Assembly: GCF_000389965.1 (NCBI RefSeq)
Contig: NC_021191.1
Location: 1,923,501-1,987,500 of the forward strand
Reading direction: 5' to 3'
DNA: 64,000 nt
Origin: Actinoplanes sp. N902-109
GTDB taxonomy: Bacteria > Actinomycetota > Actinomycetes > Mycobacteriales > Micromonosporaceae
This document shows positions 8,645-17,041 of the stretch, piece after piece. The notes under the pieces were generated by a model. The model did not search any database, was not told the origin of the DNA, and saw nothing but the letters and a program-made list of their open reading frames with translations. How positions within the stretch are numbered: position 1 is the stretch's first letter; the number at the start of each line of letters is the position of its first letter. Position numbers and translations under genes: made by a program.

Positions 8645-10933
8645 ATGCTGGTTCGCGTGACCACCCCTCAGCAACTCGACGAGCGTTTCCGCGACGCGGT
8701 CGCGGCGCTGCGTCCCACCGGGTCCGCGCGAGCGCCCGGCGATCCGGTCCGCGACGGCTCCGCGCTCACCGGTGAGCGCGCCCGCGAGCTGTTCGACGCC
8801 CAGCTCACCAGCCGGCACCTCGATCTCGCGGCGCGCTGGCTGCGCAGCTTCAACGAGGGTTTCTACACGATCGGGTCATCGGGCCACGAGGGGAACGCGG
8901 CCGTCGCGGCCGTGCTGCGCCCGGACGACCCCGCCCTGCTGCACTACCGATCGGGTGCTTTCTACTGTGTCCGGGCCGCCGGGGTGCTGGACCCCGGCCC
9001 CGAGTCCGACGCGATGGCCGAGGCCGCCCGTGACGTCCTGCGCGGCGTGGTCGCCTCGGCCGCCGAGCCCATCTCCGGCGGGCGGCACAAGGTGTTCGGC
9101 CGGTCCGAGCTGCAGATCGTCCCGACCACGTCGACCATCGCCTCGCACCTGCCCAGAGCGGTCGGGATCGCGTACGGCATGAGCACCGTCCCCGCGCTCC
9201 GGGGAGTGCGGTCACCCTGGCCGTCGGACGCGATCGTGGTGGCCTCGTTCGGTGATGCCTCGGTCAACCACGCGACCGCCACCGCGGCTTTCAACACGGC
9301 GGGCTACCTGCAGCACACCGGCCGGCAGTTGCCGCTGCTGCTCGTCTGTGAGGACAACGGCTGGGGCATCAGCGTGCCCTCGCCCGGCGGCTGGGTGGCC
9401 GAGACCCTGCGCACCCGCCCCGGCCTGCGGTATTTCGCCGCCGACGGCACCGACCTGGCCGCCGCCTACGACACCGCCCGCGAGGCCGCCGGCTGGGTGC
9501 GCGAGCAGCGCCGCCCCGCCGTGCTGCACCTCTCGACGGTGCGGCTGATGGGCCATGCCGGCGCCGACGCCGAGGTCGCTTATCGCGCCAAGGACGACAT
9601 CTCCCGCGACGTCGACCGCGACCCGCTGATCGGCACCGCCCGGTTGCTCGTCGAGGGCGGCTTCGCGACGGTCGACGACCTGATCACCCGCTACGACGAG
9701 CTGGGCTGGCAGGTCCGCAAGGTCGCCGAGGAGGTGCTCGGCGAGCCCAAGCTGACCAGCCTCGCCGAGGTTGCCGCACCACTGGCCCCGCGCCGGCCGC
9801 TGCGGGTGGCCCGGCACGTCGCCGACGCGGCCGGCCGGGCGAGCGGCATCGGCTCGGCCGCGCGGCCCACCGCGTTCGCCGGCAAGCTGCCCGAGCAGGC
9901 CGGCCCGCTGACGCTGGCCCAGACCATCAACGCCACGCTGACCGACGCGCTGCTCACCCATCCCGGGGCGGTCGTGTTCGGCGAGGACGTCGCGGTCAAG
10001 GGCGGCGTCTACGGCGTTACCAAGAACCTGCGCGACCGCTTCGGCCCGGACCGGGTCTTCGACACGCTGCTCGACGAGACGTCGCTGCTGGGGCTGGGGC
10101 TGGGCACCGGGCTCGCCGGCCTGCTGCCGATCCCCGAGATCCAATACCTGGCCTATCTGCACAACGCCGAGGACCAGCTGCGCGGCGAGGCGGCCACTCT
10201 GCAGTTCTTCTCACAGGGCGCGTTCCGCAACCCCATGGTGGTCCGGGTCGCCGGGCTGGCCTATCAGCAGAGCTTCGGCGGCCACTTCCACAACGACAAC
10301 TCGGTGGCCGTGCTGCGCGACATCCCGGGACTGGTGCTGGCCGTGCCGTCGCGCCCGGCCGATGCCGCGCCGCTGCTGCGCTCCTGTCTGGCCGCCGCGG
10401 CCGTGGACGGCACGGTCAGCGTGTTCCTCGAGCCGATCGCGCTCTACCACACCCGCGATCTCTATCAGCAGGGCGACAACGAGTGGCTCGCGCCCTACGC
10501 CGCGCCCGGCGAGTGGGCCGGCGCACACATCCCGATCGGCCGCGCCCGCACCTATCCGGTCGGCTCGGCCGAGGACCTGACCATCCTGACCTTCGGCAAC
10601 GGCGTGCGCATGTCGCTGCGGGTGGCGGCCCAGCTCGCCGCCGAGGGTTACGGCTCACGGGTGGTGGATCTACGCTGGCTGAGCCCGCTGCCGGTGGCCG
10701 ACCTGGTGCGCGAGGCCGCCGCGACCGGCCGGGTGCTGATCGTGGACGAGACCCGGCGCTCCGGCGGTGTCGGCGAGGGCATTCTGGCAGCCCTGGTGGA
10801 CGGCGGATTCGTCGGTGCGGCCCGGCGGATCGCCTCGGCGGACGCCCCCGTTCCGCTGGGCCCGGCGGCGCAACAGGTCTTAATCGGGGAAGATGCCATC
10901 ACACAGGGTGCCCATGCCCTGCTGGCGCGGTAA
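8645..10933 (+). CDS. Fused alpha/beta E1 component of a 2-oxoacid dehydrogenase
   Basis: A 762-residue protein that joins, in one chain, the two subunits usually separate in branched-chain 2-oxoacid (or acetoin) dehydrogenase E1. Residues ~1-400 are the alpha part: FNEGFYTIGSSGHEGNAAVA, then the ThDP pyrophosphate-binding region VASFGDASVNHATATAAFNT to CEDNGWGISVPS. Residues ~420-762 are the beta part: GAVVFGEDVAVKGGVYGVTK, DTLLDETSLLGLGLGTGLAG, FFSQGAFRNPMVVRV, then the transketolase C-terminal domain with GNGVRMSLRVAAQLAAEG and VLIVDETRRSGGVGEGI. It would decarboxylate a 2-oxoacid with ThDP. The substrate cannot be fixed from sequence, and no E2/E3 gene is adjacent. Start is ATG 8645, with GTG 8657 as an alternative. 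Confidence 0.92.
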   Translation: MLVRVTTPQQLDERFRDAVAALRPTGSARAPGDPVRDGSALTGERARELFDAQLTSRHLDLAARWLRSFNEGFYTIGSSGHEGNAAVAAVLRPDDPALLHYRSGAFYCVRAAGVLDPGPESDAMAEAARDVLRGVVASAAEPISGGRHKVFGRSELQIVPTTSTIASHLPRAVGIAYGMSTVPALRGVRSPWPSDAIVVASFGDASVNHATATAAFNTAGYLQHTGRQLPLLLVCEDNGWGISVPSPGGWVAETLRTRPGLRYFAADGTDLAAAYDTAREAAGWVREQRRPAVLHLSTVRLMGHAGADAEVAYRAKDDISRDVDRDPLIGTARLLVEGGFATVDDLITRYDELGWQVRKVAEEVLGEPKLTSLAEVAAPLAPRRPLRVARHVADAAGRASGIGSAARPTAFAGKLPEQAGPLTLAQTINATLTDALLTHPGAVVFGEDVAVKGGVYGVTKNLRDRFGPDRVFDTLLDETSLLGLGLGTGLAGLLPIPEIQYLAYLHNAEDQLRGEAATLQFFSQGAFRNPMVVRVAGLAYQQSFGGHFHNDNSVAVLRDIPGLVLAVPSRPADAAPLLRSCLAAAAVDGTVSVFLEPIALYHTRDLYQQGDNEWLAPYAAPGEWAGAHIPIGRARTYPVGSAEDLTILTFGNGVRMSLRVAAQLAAEGYGSRVVDLRWLSPLPVADLVREAAATGRVLIVDETRRSGGVGEGILAALVDGGFVGAARRIASADAPVPLGPAAQQVLIGEDAITQGAHALLAR

Positions 10934-10937
10934 ATTG

Positions 10938-10983
10938 CCACACACTCGGTGCGCCACTTGCGCGCGGAGCCCGGAGTGTGTGG
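10938..10983 (+). terminator. Stem-loop after the E1 fusion gene
   Basis: Five bases after the stop codon a perfect 10-bp repeat (CCACACACTC at 10938-10947 with its complement at 10974-10983) closes a loop that itself can form a short GC-rich hairpin. It is positioned as the terminator of the dehydrogenase gene and sits 44 bases before the next start. Confidence 0.7.
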
Positions 10984-11027
10984 ACTACCCCCACACGTAC
11001 CCATGAACAGCAAGGAGGAATTCGACA

Positions 11028-11459
11028 GTGAGCGCGACCGCTGGTCAGGCCGACGGCGTACGCAGCCTGGCGGACCGGTTCGGCTTCGAGCCGACGATGG
11101 TGGTCATGGAGATGGGCTACGACGACGACGTAGACGAAGATCTCCGTGACGCCCTGACCGAACGCGTGGGCGAATTGGTCGACGAGGATACCGACGAGGT
11201 GGTCGACGCGGTGCTCCTCTGGTACCGCGACGGCGACGGTGACCTGTTCGAACTGCTCACCGACGCCTTGAGCCCGCTGGCCGACAGCGGCGTCGTGTGG
11301 CTTCTGACCCCCAAGGCGGGCCGCGACGGCCACGTCGAACCGAGCGAGGTCAGCGAGAACGCACCGACGGCCGGTCTGCAGCAGACCTCCACGGTGAACG
11401 CCGGCAAGGACTGGACGGCAGCACGCCTGGTGTCCTCCCGCGGAGCGAAGAAGAAGTAG
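11028..11459 (+). CDS. DUF3052-family protein
   Basis: A 143-residue acidic protein starting at GTG 11028 with a textbook AAGGAGG site upstream. It matches the actinobacterial DUF3052 family over its whole length: LADRFGFEPTMVVMEMGYDD at the N-terminus, DEVVDAVLLWYRDGDGDLFE in the middle, SGVVWLLTPKAGRDGHVEP, and the end NAGKDWTAARLVSSRG with a lysine tail. The family is nearly universal in actinobacteria and often sits beside aceE, as here; some members are described as binding regulatory partners, but no reaction is established. It precedes the peroxiredoxin gene, with a hairpin between them. Confidence 0.93.
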   Translation: MSATAGQADGVRSLADRFGFEPTMVVMEMGYDDDVDEDLRDALTERVGELVDEDTDEVVDAVLLWYRDGDGDLFELLTDALSPLADSGVVWLLTPKAGRDGHVEPSEVSENAPTAGLQQTSTVNAGKDWTAARLVSSRGAKKK

Positions 11460-11480
11460 GAGTTCCGTCTGCGGCTCCCG

Positions 11481-11505
11481 CCGCGCGGTCCCAGCCACCG
11501 CGCGG
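11481..11505 (+). terminator. Short GC hairpin after the DUF3052 gene
   Basis: A 9-bp perfect stem (CCGCGCGGT, 11481-11489, with 11497-11505) around a 7-base loop is followed by CCGTTT. It lies 21 bases downstream of the DUF3052 stop and just upstream of the peroxiredoxin start, so read-through into that gene is likely partial. Confidence 0.6.
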
Positions 11506-11526
11506 CCGTTTGGCTATGGTTGCCCC

Positions 11527-11991
11527 ATGTCGATCGACGTGGGTGACCAGGCGCCGGATTTCACGCTCAAGGACCAGAACAACCAGGAAGTCAGCCTGTC
11601 CGACTTCCGCGGCCGCAAGGCGGTGCTCCTGGTCTTCTACCCCCTGGCCTTCACCGGAACCTGCCAGGGCGAGCTGACGGAGATTCAGGAAAACTACTCT
11701 GAGTACTCCAACGACTACATCCAGGTGCTGACGGTCAGCGTGGATTCCGTCTACAGCCACAAGATCTGGGCCGACCGCGAAGGCTTCACCTTCCCCCTGC
11801 TCGCCGACTTCTGGCCGCACGGCGGTGTAGCTCAGGCCTACGGCGTCTTCAACGAGGATGCCGGCTTCGCCAACCGCGGCACTTTCATCATCGACAAGGC
11901 CGGCACGGTCCGCTTCGCCCAGCAGCAGGGCCCCGGCGAACCCCGCGACCAGAAAACCTGGCGCGACGCCTTCCAGGGCCTGGCCGGCTGA
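11527..11991 (+). CDS. AhpE-like peroxiredoxin
   Basis: A 154-residue thioredoxin-fold peroxidase. The peroxidatic cysteine lies in the segment FYPLAFTGTCQGEL (about residue 44), which corresponds to the Cys-45 motif of mycobacterial AhpE. A second conserved resolving cysteine is not visible, so it fits the one-cysteine AhpE class. That class is reduced by mycothiol/mycoredoxin-type systems in actinobacteria. Other family landmarks are GDQAPDFTLKDQNNQEVSLS at the start and ANRGTFIIDKAGTVRF near the end. It acts on peroxides in the cytosol. Confidence 0.93.
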   Translation: MSIDVGDQAPDFTLKDQNNQEVSLSDFRGRKAVLLVFYPLAFTGTCQGELTEIQENYSEYSNDYIQVLTVSVDSVYSHKIWADREGFTFPLLADFWPHGGVAQAYGVFNEDAGFANRGTFIIDKAGTVRFAQQQGPGEPRDQKTWRDAFQGLAG

Positions 11992-12026
11992 CCCTGTACG
12001 ATGACCACTCCGGTCCTGACGGAGCC

Positions 12027-12101
12027 GGGCGCGTAGCTCAGTGGGAGAGCACCCGCCTTACAAGCGGGGGGTCGTAGGTTCGAAACCTACCGCGCCCACC
12101 A
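12027..12101 (+). tRNA. tRNA-Val (anticodon TAC)
   Basis: A complete 75-base cloverleaf: acceptor stem GGGCGCG (12027-12033) pairs with CGCGCCC (12091-12097), the D stem is GCTC/GAGC, the anticodon stem CCCGC/GCGGG holds the loop CTTACAA, and the T stem GTAGG/CCTAC holds TTCGAAA. The anticodon is TAC (12059-12061), reading GTA valine codons. The discriminator A and 3' CCA (12099-12101) are encoded. Confidence 0.97.
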
Positions 12102-12396
12102 ATCAATGAAGTCTCCCTGCGGCGTCAGTGGCGACACCCGCCGATGGCGTCACCTGTAGCACCTGTCTGCAGCGATACCTGCCCGGCGGCACTCGCTCAC
12201 GTCGTCCGGCGGTGGCGCCCACCCGTAGTGGGCCGTGGCGGTCGCTGCTCGGGGTGGTCGTCGCGCCGGGTTGGTTGCGCCTTCTTATCGGTTTGTTGTT
12301 TTGGCTGGTGGGGGCGGGGGCCGGTGGTCAAGATCGGGGGCAGGTCTGGCGGGAGCGGGAGTTGTTGTGGGCGCTTATCTGGCTGTTCGGGGTTGG

Positions 12397-12732
12397 GTGG
12401 AGTTTGCGGATGGGCAGCGGGAGGCCATCCGGGACGTGCTCCGGCGGCGGGTGGACGGGTTCTACGATCGCGGGTGGTCGGAGGTCAGCGGGCCCAACGG
12501 GGACGTGTGCTTCGTCTACTGCGGCACGATCCGCGAGGCGGGCGGGGAGTGGCTGCTCGGGCAGCTGGCGGAGATCGCCCTGATCCCGGCGCCGGCTACG
12601 GATCCCGAGGACGCGATCCGCGGGCTTTTCCTCGTCCATCATGAGCAGACCGGCATGCAGGAGTGGCAGATCCGGGACGGCCAGGTCGTCGTGGCGGCGT
12701 TGCCGAAGCGGTACGACTACCTGCAGAAGTAG
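12397..12732 (+). CDS. Hypothetical protein (start uncertain, possible upstream frame change)
   Basis: From about 12400 onward a clear coding frame runs to TAG 12732, with residues such as FADGQREAIRDVLRRRVDGF, FVYCGTIREAGGEWLLGQLA, LFLVHHEQTGMQEWQIRDG and KRYDYLQK. I do not recognise the family. The nearest good in-frame start is GTG 12397 (111 residues); the frame stays open back to 12235. Upstream of 12400 the codon bias is poor in this frame but good in a neighbouring frame, which encodes a hydrophobic stretch (PGWLRLLIGLLFWLVGAGAG, then LLWALIWLFGVGW). This suggests that a membrane anchor was once fused in frame and a frameshift now separates it, or that two short genes meet here. Confidence 0.45.
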   Translation: MEFADGQREAIRDVLRRRVDGFYDRGWSEVSGPNGDVCFVYCGTIREAGGEWLLGQLAEIALIPAPATDPEDAIRGLFLVHHEQTGMQEWQIRDGQVVVAALPKRYDYLQK

Positions 12733-12894
12733 GTTGCCCAGGCCGCAGAGGACGCGGTGTGCAGCACGGCGTGACGGCCGGGCAGATCGACCTGCGCCCG
12801 AGTACGCCCGCAGCGGTCCGCCGGACCAAGGATGTCAGCTCCACCTCCTGAGGTGACGACCGGCGACTTGCGGTAGGCGGTCGACGACACAGTT

Positions 12895-12908
12895 TGGGAG
12901 CGCTTCCA
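12895..12908. promoter_or_regulatory. CebR/LacI-type operator upstream of the xylanase operon
   Basis: The 14-mer TGGGAGCGCTTCCA differs at one position from the palindrome TGGGAGCGCTCCCA recognised by the cellobiose-responsive LacI-family repressor CebR in Streptomyces. It lies 280 bases before the xylanase ATG, in the otherwise gene-free stretch 12733-13188, which suggests control of the operon by plant-polysaccharide sugars. No cebR-like gene is in the window. Confidence 0.65.
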
Positions 12909-13053
12909 TATTTGCAGATGCCGCTACTTCCGGTCGCGTTCTGGAACTTCCGGACGCTCTCTAAGGGGCTTTGAGCTGTGCTTTTGCGGCCCGCATCCGG
13001 TAGGGGCGGGGGCTGGGCGGGGTAATTGCCGCGGTTCAAGTTTCGGCGTTGTC

Positions 13054-13084
13054 TCGGTACCGTACCGAATCGAGCTATCTCGAT
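13054..13084 (+). promoter_or_regulatory. Two adjacent palindromes in the xylanase upstream region
   Basis: A 7-bp inverted repeat with one central base (TCGGTAC C GTACCGA, 13054-13068) is followed directly by a 6-4-6 repeat (ATCGAG CTAT CTCGAT, 13069-13084), about 105 bases before the xylanase start. They could be a second operator or leader hairpins. The remainder of 12733-13188 shows no convincing gene; a repeated ACTTCCGG motif occurs near 12925 and 12945. Confidence 0.4.
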
Positions 13085-13188
13085 CTGTGGGTCAGCTCGT
13101 GCACCTGCCCCGCAAGCCCGGAAGGCCGTCGGCGCCACCGACCGCGCGGCCGTCCCGGTCCCCCCGTGTCAGCGGAAGGCAATCGGCA

Positions 13189-14583
13189 ATGACTCTTGAC
13201 CCGGCCCGCCATCGCGGGCGCAGAACCAGCAGGCTGCGCGGTGTCGTCCTCACCGTGGCCGCCGGTACGGTCGCCGTCGGCGCGGCCCTCACCCTCAGCG
13301 GTACGGCCGACGCCGCGACCACTCTCGGTGCGTCGGCGGCGGCGAGCGGACGCTACTTCGGTACGGCCGTGGCGGCGTACAAACTCAGCGACGCCACCTA
13401 TCTCGGCATTCTGAACACCGAGTTCACCATGGTCACCCCCGAGAACGAAATGAAGTGGGACGCCACCGAGCCCGCGCAGAATTCTTTCTCGTACACGAAT
13501 GCGGATCGGATCGTCAGCCAGGCGACCAGCATGGGAGCCCGGGTACGGGGCCACGCGCTCGCCTGGCACCAGCAGCAGCCCAGCTGGGTGCAGAGCCTGA
13601 GCGGCACCGCCCTGCGCAATGCCATGCTGAACCATGTCACCCAGGTGGCCACCCATTACCGCGGGCAGATCTATGCGTGGGACGTGGTGAACGAGGCGTT
13701 CGCCGACGGCGGCAGTGGGGCCCGCCGCGACTCCAATCTGCAGCAGACCGGGAACGACTGGATCGAAGCGGCTTTCCGCGCGGCCCGGGCCGCCGACCCG
13801 AATGCCAAGCTCTGTTACAACGACTACAACACCGACGGCCAGAACGCCAAAAGTAATGCCGTGTACGCGATGGTGCAGGACTTCAAGAGCCGGGGCGTGC
13901 CGATCGACTGTGTGGGATTCCAGTCGCATTTCAACGCCCAGTCGCCGGTGCCCAGTGACTACCAGGCCAACCTGCAGCGGTTCGCCGACCTCGGCGTGGA
14001 GGTGCAGATCACCGAACTGGACATCGAGGGTTCCGGCACCGCGCAGGCCGATTCGTACGCCCGGGTCACCCAGGCCTGCCTGAACGTCACCGCCTGCAAG
14101 GGCATCACGGTGTGGGGCATCCGTGACAGCGACTCGTGGCGGGCAAGCGGCACGCCGCTGCTGTTCGACGGCAACGGCACCAAGAAGCAGGCGTACACCT
14201 CGGTGCTCACCACGCTGAACGGTGGCACCGAACCGTCGACGCCACCCTCCACCCCAGGCTCGCCCTCCACCCCGCCGCCCTCGGGTGGCGCGTGCACCGC
14301 GACGCTGTCGAACAACGCATGGAACGGCGGCTTCGTCACCACGGTGAAGGTCACGGCCGGTTCGTCGGCACTCAGCGGCTGGTCCGTCACGGTGACGCTG
14401 CCCAGCGGTGCGGCCGTCACCAGCGCCTGGAACAGCCAGAGCAGCGGCACCACCGGCGCGGTCAGGTTCGCCAACGCCTCGTACAACGGCCGGGTCACCG
14501 CGGGTGGCAGCACCGAGTTCGGCTTCCAGGGCACGGGCACCGCCCCGTCCATCGTCCCCGCCTGCACCGCGAGCCTCGGATGA
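13189..14583 (+). CDS. Secreted endo-1,4-beta-xylanase (GH10) with CBM2
   Basis: A 464-residue secreted glycoside hydrolase. A twin-arginine-containing signal peptide (RGRRTSRLRGVVLTVAAGTV, cleavage after ADA near residue 43) precedes a GH10 barrel. The catalytic acid/base glutamate is in WDVVNEAF (E at about 169) and the nucleophile is in QITELDIEGS (about 276); GHALAWHQQQPSWV and TPENEMKWD are further GH10 landmarks. A Thr/Pro/Ser linker near 345-365 leads to a C-terminal CBM2 cellulose/xylan-binding module (CTATLSNNAWNGGFVTTVKV to the final C-TASLG). ATG 13189 is preceded by GGAAGG. Its stop overlaps the next start (ATGA), so the esterase is co-translated. Confidence 0.96.
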   Translation: MTLDPARHRGRRTSRLRGVVLTVAAGTVAVGAALTLSGTADAATTLGASAAASGRYFGTAVAAYKLSDATYLGILNTEFTMVTPENEMKWDATEPAQNSFSYTNADRIVSQATSMGARVRGHALAWHQQQPSWVQSLSGTALRNAMLNHVTQVATHYRGQIYAWDVVNEAFADGGSGARRDSNLQQTGNDWIEAAFRAARAADPNAKLCYNDYNTDGQNAKSNAVYAMVQDFKSRGVPIDCVGFQSHFNAQSPVPSDYQANLQRFADLGVEVQITELDIEGSGTAQADSYARVTQACLNVTACKGITVWGIRDSDSWRASGTPLLFDGNGTKKQAYTSVLTTLNGGTEPSTPPSTPGSPSTPPPSGGACTATLSNNAWNGGFVTTVKVTAGSSALSGWSVTVTLPSGAAVTSAWNSQSSGTTGAVRFANASYNGRVTAGGSTEFGFQGTGTAPSIVPACTASLG

Positions 14584-15917
14584 CCGGGCGGCGGGTCCTC
14601 TCCGCGATGATCGGCGCGCTCGTGGGTGCGTTCGCCCTGGTGGCTGGTGTGCTCGTGGCCGCACCGCCGGCGTCCGCGGCCTCCCTCGTGGAGGTCACCT
14701 CGTTCGGCACCAACCCGACCGGCCTGCGCATGCACATCTACGTGCCGGACAACCGCCCCGCCAAGCCGGCCCTGCTGGTGGCGGTGCACTACTGCACCGG
14801 CTCGGGACCGGCCTTCTATTCCGGTACGCAGTTCGCGTCGCTCGCCGACCGCTACGGTTTCATCGTGGTCTATCCGTCGGCCACCCGTTCCGGCAGCTGC
14901 TTCGACGTGTCCTCGCCCGGTGCCCTGCGGCACGACGGCACCAGCGACCCGGTCGGCATCGTCTCCATGGTCCGCTACGCCCAGCAGCAGTACGGCGCTG
15001 ACCCGGCCCGCACCTATGTCACCGGTGCTTCGTCCGGCGGCATGATGACCAACGTCCTGCTCGGCGACTACCCGGACGTGTTCAAGGCCGGGGCCGCGTT
15101 CATGGGCGTCCCGTTCGGCTGCTTCGCCACGACCGACGGCTCCAGTTGGAACACGGCCTGTGCCCAGGGCCAGATCACCAAGACCCCGCAGGCGTGGGGG
15201 GATCTCGTCCGGGCGGCCTATCCCGGGTACACCGGCACCCGGCCGCGCATGCAGCTCTTCCACGGCACCACGGACGACACGCTGCGCTACCCGAACTTCG
15301 GCGAGGAGATCAAGCAGTGGACCAATGTGCTCGGTGTCAGCCAGACACCGGTGCTCACGGACACTCCGCAGTCGGGCTGGACCCGCACCCGGTACGGCTC
15401 GGCTTCCGTCCAGGCCCCGGTCGAGGCGATCAGCGTCGCCGGGGTGGGGCACTCCCTCCCCCTCAGCGGCCAGGCCGAGCTGGCCATCAAGTTCTTCGGC
15501 CTGGACAGCACCGGCCCCTCCCAGCCCACGCCGTCCCAGCCCACGCCTTCTCAGCCCAGTCCTTCCCAGCCCAGCCCTTCCCAGCCGTCCGGTCCGGCCT
15601 CGACGTGCCGGGTGACGGACACGGTGAGCGCCTGGAACACCGGCCTGACCTCGTCGATCACCATCACGAACGCGGGCACCACCGCGATCAGCGGCTGGCA
15701 GCTCGGCTTCACCCTGCCGCAGGGGCAAACCATCACCTCCGGCTGGAACGCGACCTTCGCACCCAGCACCGGCGCGGTGACCGCCACCAACGCCAGTTAC
15801 AACGCCCAGATCGCCCCGGGCGCCTCGGTCGGCATCGGCTTCCAGGCGACCCACACCGGCAACACCGCCGGACCGGCCGCCTTCACCCTCAACGGCACCG
15901 CCTGCTCCCTCTCCTAG
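14580..15917 (+). CDS. Secreted acetylxylan/feruloyl esterase (CE1, PHB-depolymerase type) with CBM2
   Basis: A 445-residue secreted esterase that overlaps the xylanase stop by ATGA. After a signal peptide ending in PASA (residues ~1-33) comes the CE1 alpha/beta-hydrolase domain. The nucleophile serine is in TGASSGGMMTN (about residue 150), the acid in FHGTTDDTLRY and the histidine in GVGHSLPLSG. An unusual linker of SQPTP/SQPSP pentads (about residues 312-335) joins a C-terminal CBM2 module with two cysteines (CRVTDTVSAWNTGLTSSITI to CSLS). It would remove acetyl or feruloyl side groups from xylan so that the GH10 enzyme can act. Confidence 0.93.
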   Translation: MTGRRVLSAMIGALVGAFALVAGVLVAAPPASAASLVEVTSFGTNPTGLRMHIYVPDNRPAKPALLVAVHYCTGSGPAFYSGTQFASLADRYGFIVVYPSATRSGSCFDVSSPGALRHDGTSDPVGIVSMVRYAQQQYGADPARTYVTGASSGGMMTNVLLGDYPDVFKAGAAFMGVPFGCFATTDGSSWNTACAQGQITKTPQAWGDLVRAAYPGYTGTRPRMQLFHGTTDDTLRYPNFGEEIKQWTNVLGVSQTPVLTDTPQSGWTRTRYGSASVQAPVEAISVAGVGHSLPLSGQAELAIKFFGLDSTGPSQPTPSQPTPSQPSPSQPSPSQPSGPASTCRVTDTVSAWNTGLTSSITITNAGTTAISGWQLGFTLPQGQTITSGWNATFAPSTGAVTATNASYNAQIAPGASVGIGFQATHTGNTAGPAAFTLNGTACSLS

Positions 15918-15992
15918 CGTCGGTTTCAGCGAGGACGTGCCGGCCGGCAACGCCGCGGTAACGGGCGCCGGCCCGCCGAGCGCCACTGTGCC

Positions 15993-16031
15993 AGGGAATC
16001 CCCGGGTCACCGTCCGCCCCGGGGATTCCCT
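15993..16031 (+). terminator. Very strong terminator of the xylan operon
   Basis: A perfect 14-bp stem (AGGGAATCCCCGGG at 15993-16006 with 16018-16031) around an 11-base loop lies 76 bases after the esterase stop. The rest of 15918-16415 (about 500 bases) shows no gene I can support: the minus-strand frame through it has no stop before the antisense of the esterase. Confidence 0.9.
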
Positions 16032-16415
16032 CCTGTGCGGCACCGCCTCCGCGGCTGGTGCAGCAATCGGGTCTGCGGTCAGTTGTGCCATGCGCTGCTC
16101 CTCGTCAGTCCAGGAGGTGTGACACACAACGTTGCTGCCACGGCGGTCCACATCCTCGGCCGCAGTCAGCTCCACCATGGACACCGGCTCCTCGCACATG
16201 GAGGAGCCCAGCGCCATGCCGAGGCCGCGTCCTCGCTGGACCGGTCCGTCCGCCGGCAACGGGCACAACGATCAGATGCGCCGCACTGCTCGCGGACATG
16301 CCGGTGGCTCGAAGCTCGGGCGCCCGTACGGGAACGAACGCCACTCCATCGAGCGTCGTCCGACGTTCGCCCGGTGCGGGCCGGCCGGAGCTGACCGACC
16401 GGCCCGCACCCGGCC

Positions 16416-16940
16416 CTAATCGGTGCCGCCGCCCTGCGGATCCGGCTGTGCGCCGCGGGCGCGCAGGACGCCACCGGTGCCCGGCTCGAGCTCGCCCAGC
16501 GTTTCCAGGCGGGCCCGGATGCCACCCCGGCTGCGGCCGAACTCCTCCATCAGCTCCCGCTCGCGGGCGCCCTCCCGGAACCGGGCGAGCAGCCGCTCGT
16601 CATCCGCCGGCGACCAGCGCGAGCCCCGGTTGGGGTAGCGCTTGGGCTTGGCCGGCGCAGCCGTGCCGGCCGCCTTGCCCTGGTCGTGCAGGGCGACCAG
16701 ACCGGCCAGTGTGGACGTCAGCGCGGCGGCCACGGCGGGCAGGTCGTGCGGCGAGATCCCTCCGCTGATCTCGCTCACCACCTGACCGTCGGAGCTCCAG
16801 CCGGACAGGGCCAGGCTGACGGTCTCCTCGCCCGTACCGGACGCGGTGATCTGATAGGTGTGGGCACCCACGGTGAGGTGCCGTTCCAACATGGTGTGCG
16901 GGCGCCGGTCGAGTTCCGGCGCGTAGCCGATGTCAGTCAT
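16416..16940 (-). CDS. Hypothetical protein with C-terminal Myb/SANT-like helix-turn-helix
   Basis: A 174-residue protein with two parts. Residues ~18-85 form a beta-rich region with no recognised family. After a basic PAKPKRYPNRG linker, residues ~108-150 (SRWSPADDERLLARFREGAR, GRSRGGIRARLETLG) form a SANT/Myb-like or resolvase-like three-helix unit of the kind used for DNA or protein contacts. It is a single gene on the minus strand, and its start ATG 16940 is separated by 100 bases from the next gene on that strand. Function unknown; a nucleic-acid-binding role is an inference from the C-terminal helices. Confidence 0.7.
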   Translation of the reverse strand: MTDIGYAPELDRRPHTMLERHLTVGAHTYQITASGTGEETVSLALSGWSSDGQVVSEISGGISPHDLPAVAAALTSTLAGLVALHDQGKAAGTAAPAKPKRYPNRGSRWSPADDERLLARFREGARERELMEEFGRSRGGIRARLETLGELEPGTGGVLRARGAQPDPQGGGTD

Positions 16941-17041
16941 GCGGCGAACCTAGGACGCCCCACCGACAATTTTCTGCGGGCGTGTCCGCGCCCCCGGCGT
17001 TTCGTGTCGGACAGCCGACGAAGGGCCCCGCGGAGTGGTCG

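Noticed and set aside
16032..16268. Small minus-strand gene with a reasonable beginning (MVELTAAEDVDRRGSNVV) after the xylan operon
   Set aside because: The frame has no stop and continues through the terminator into the antisense of the esterase and xylanase genes, so it is not a plausible small gene.
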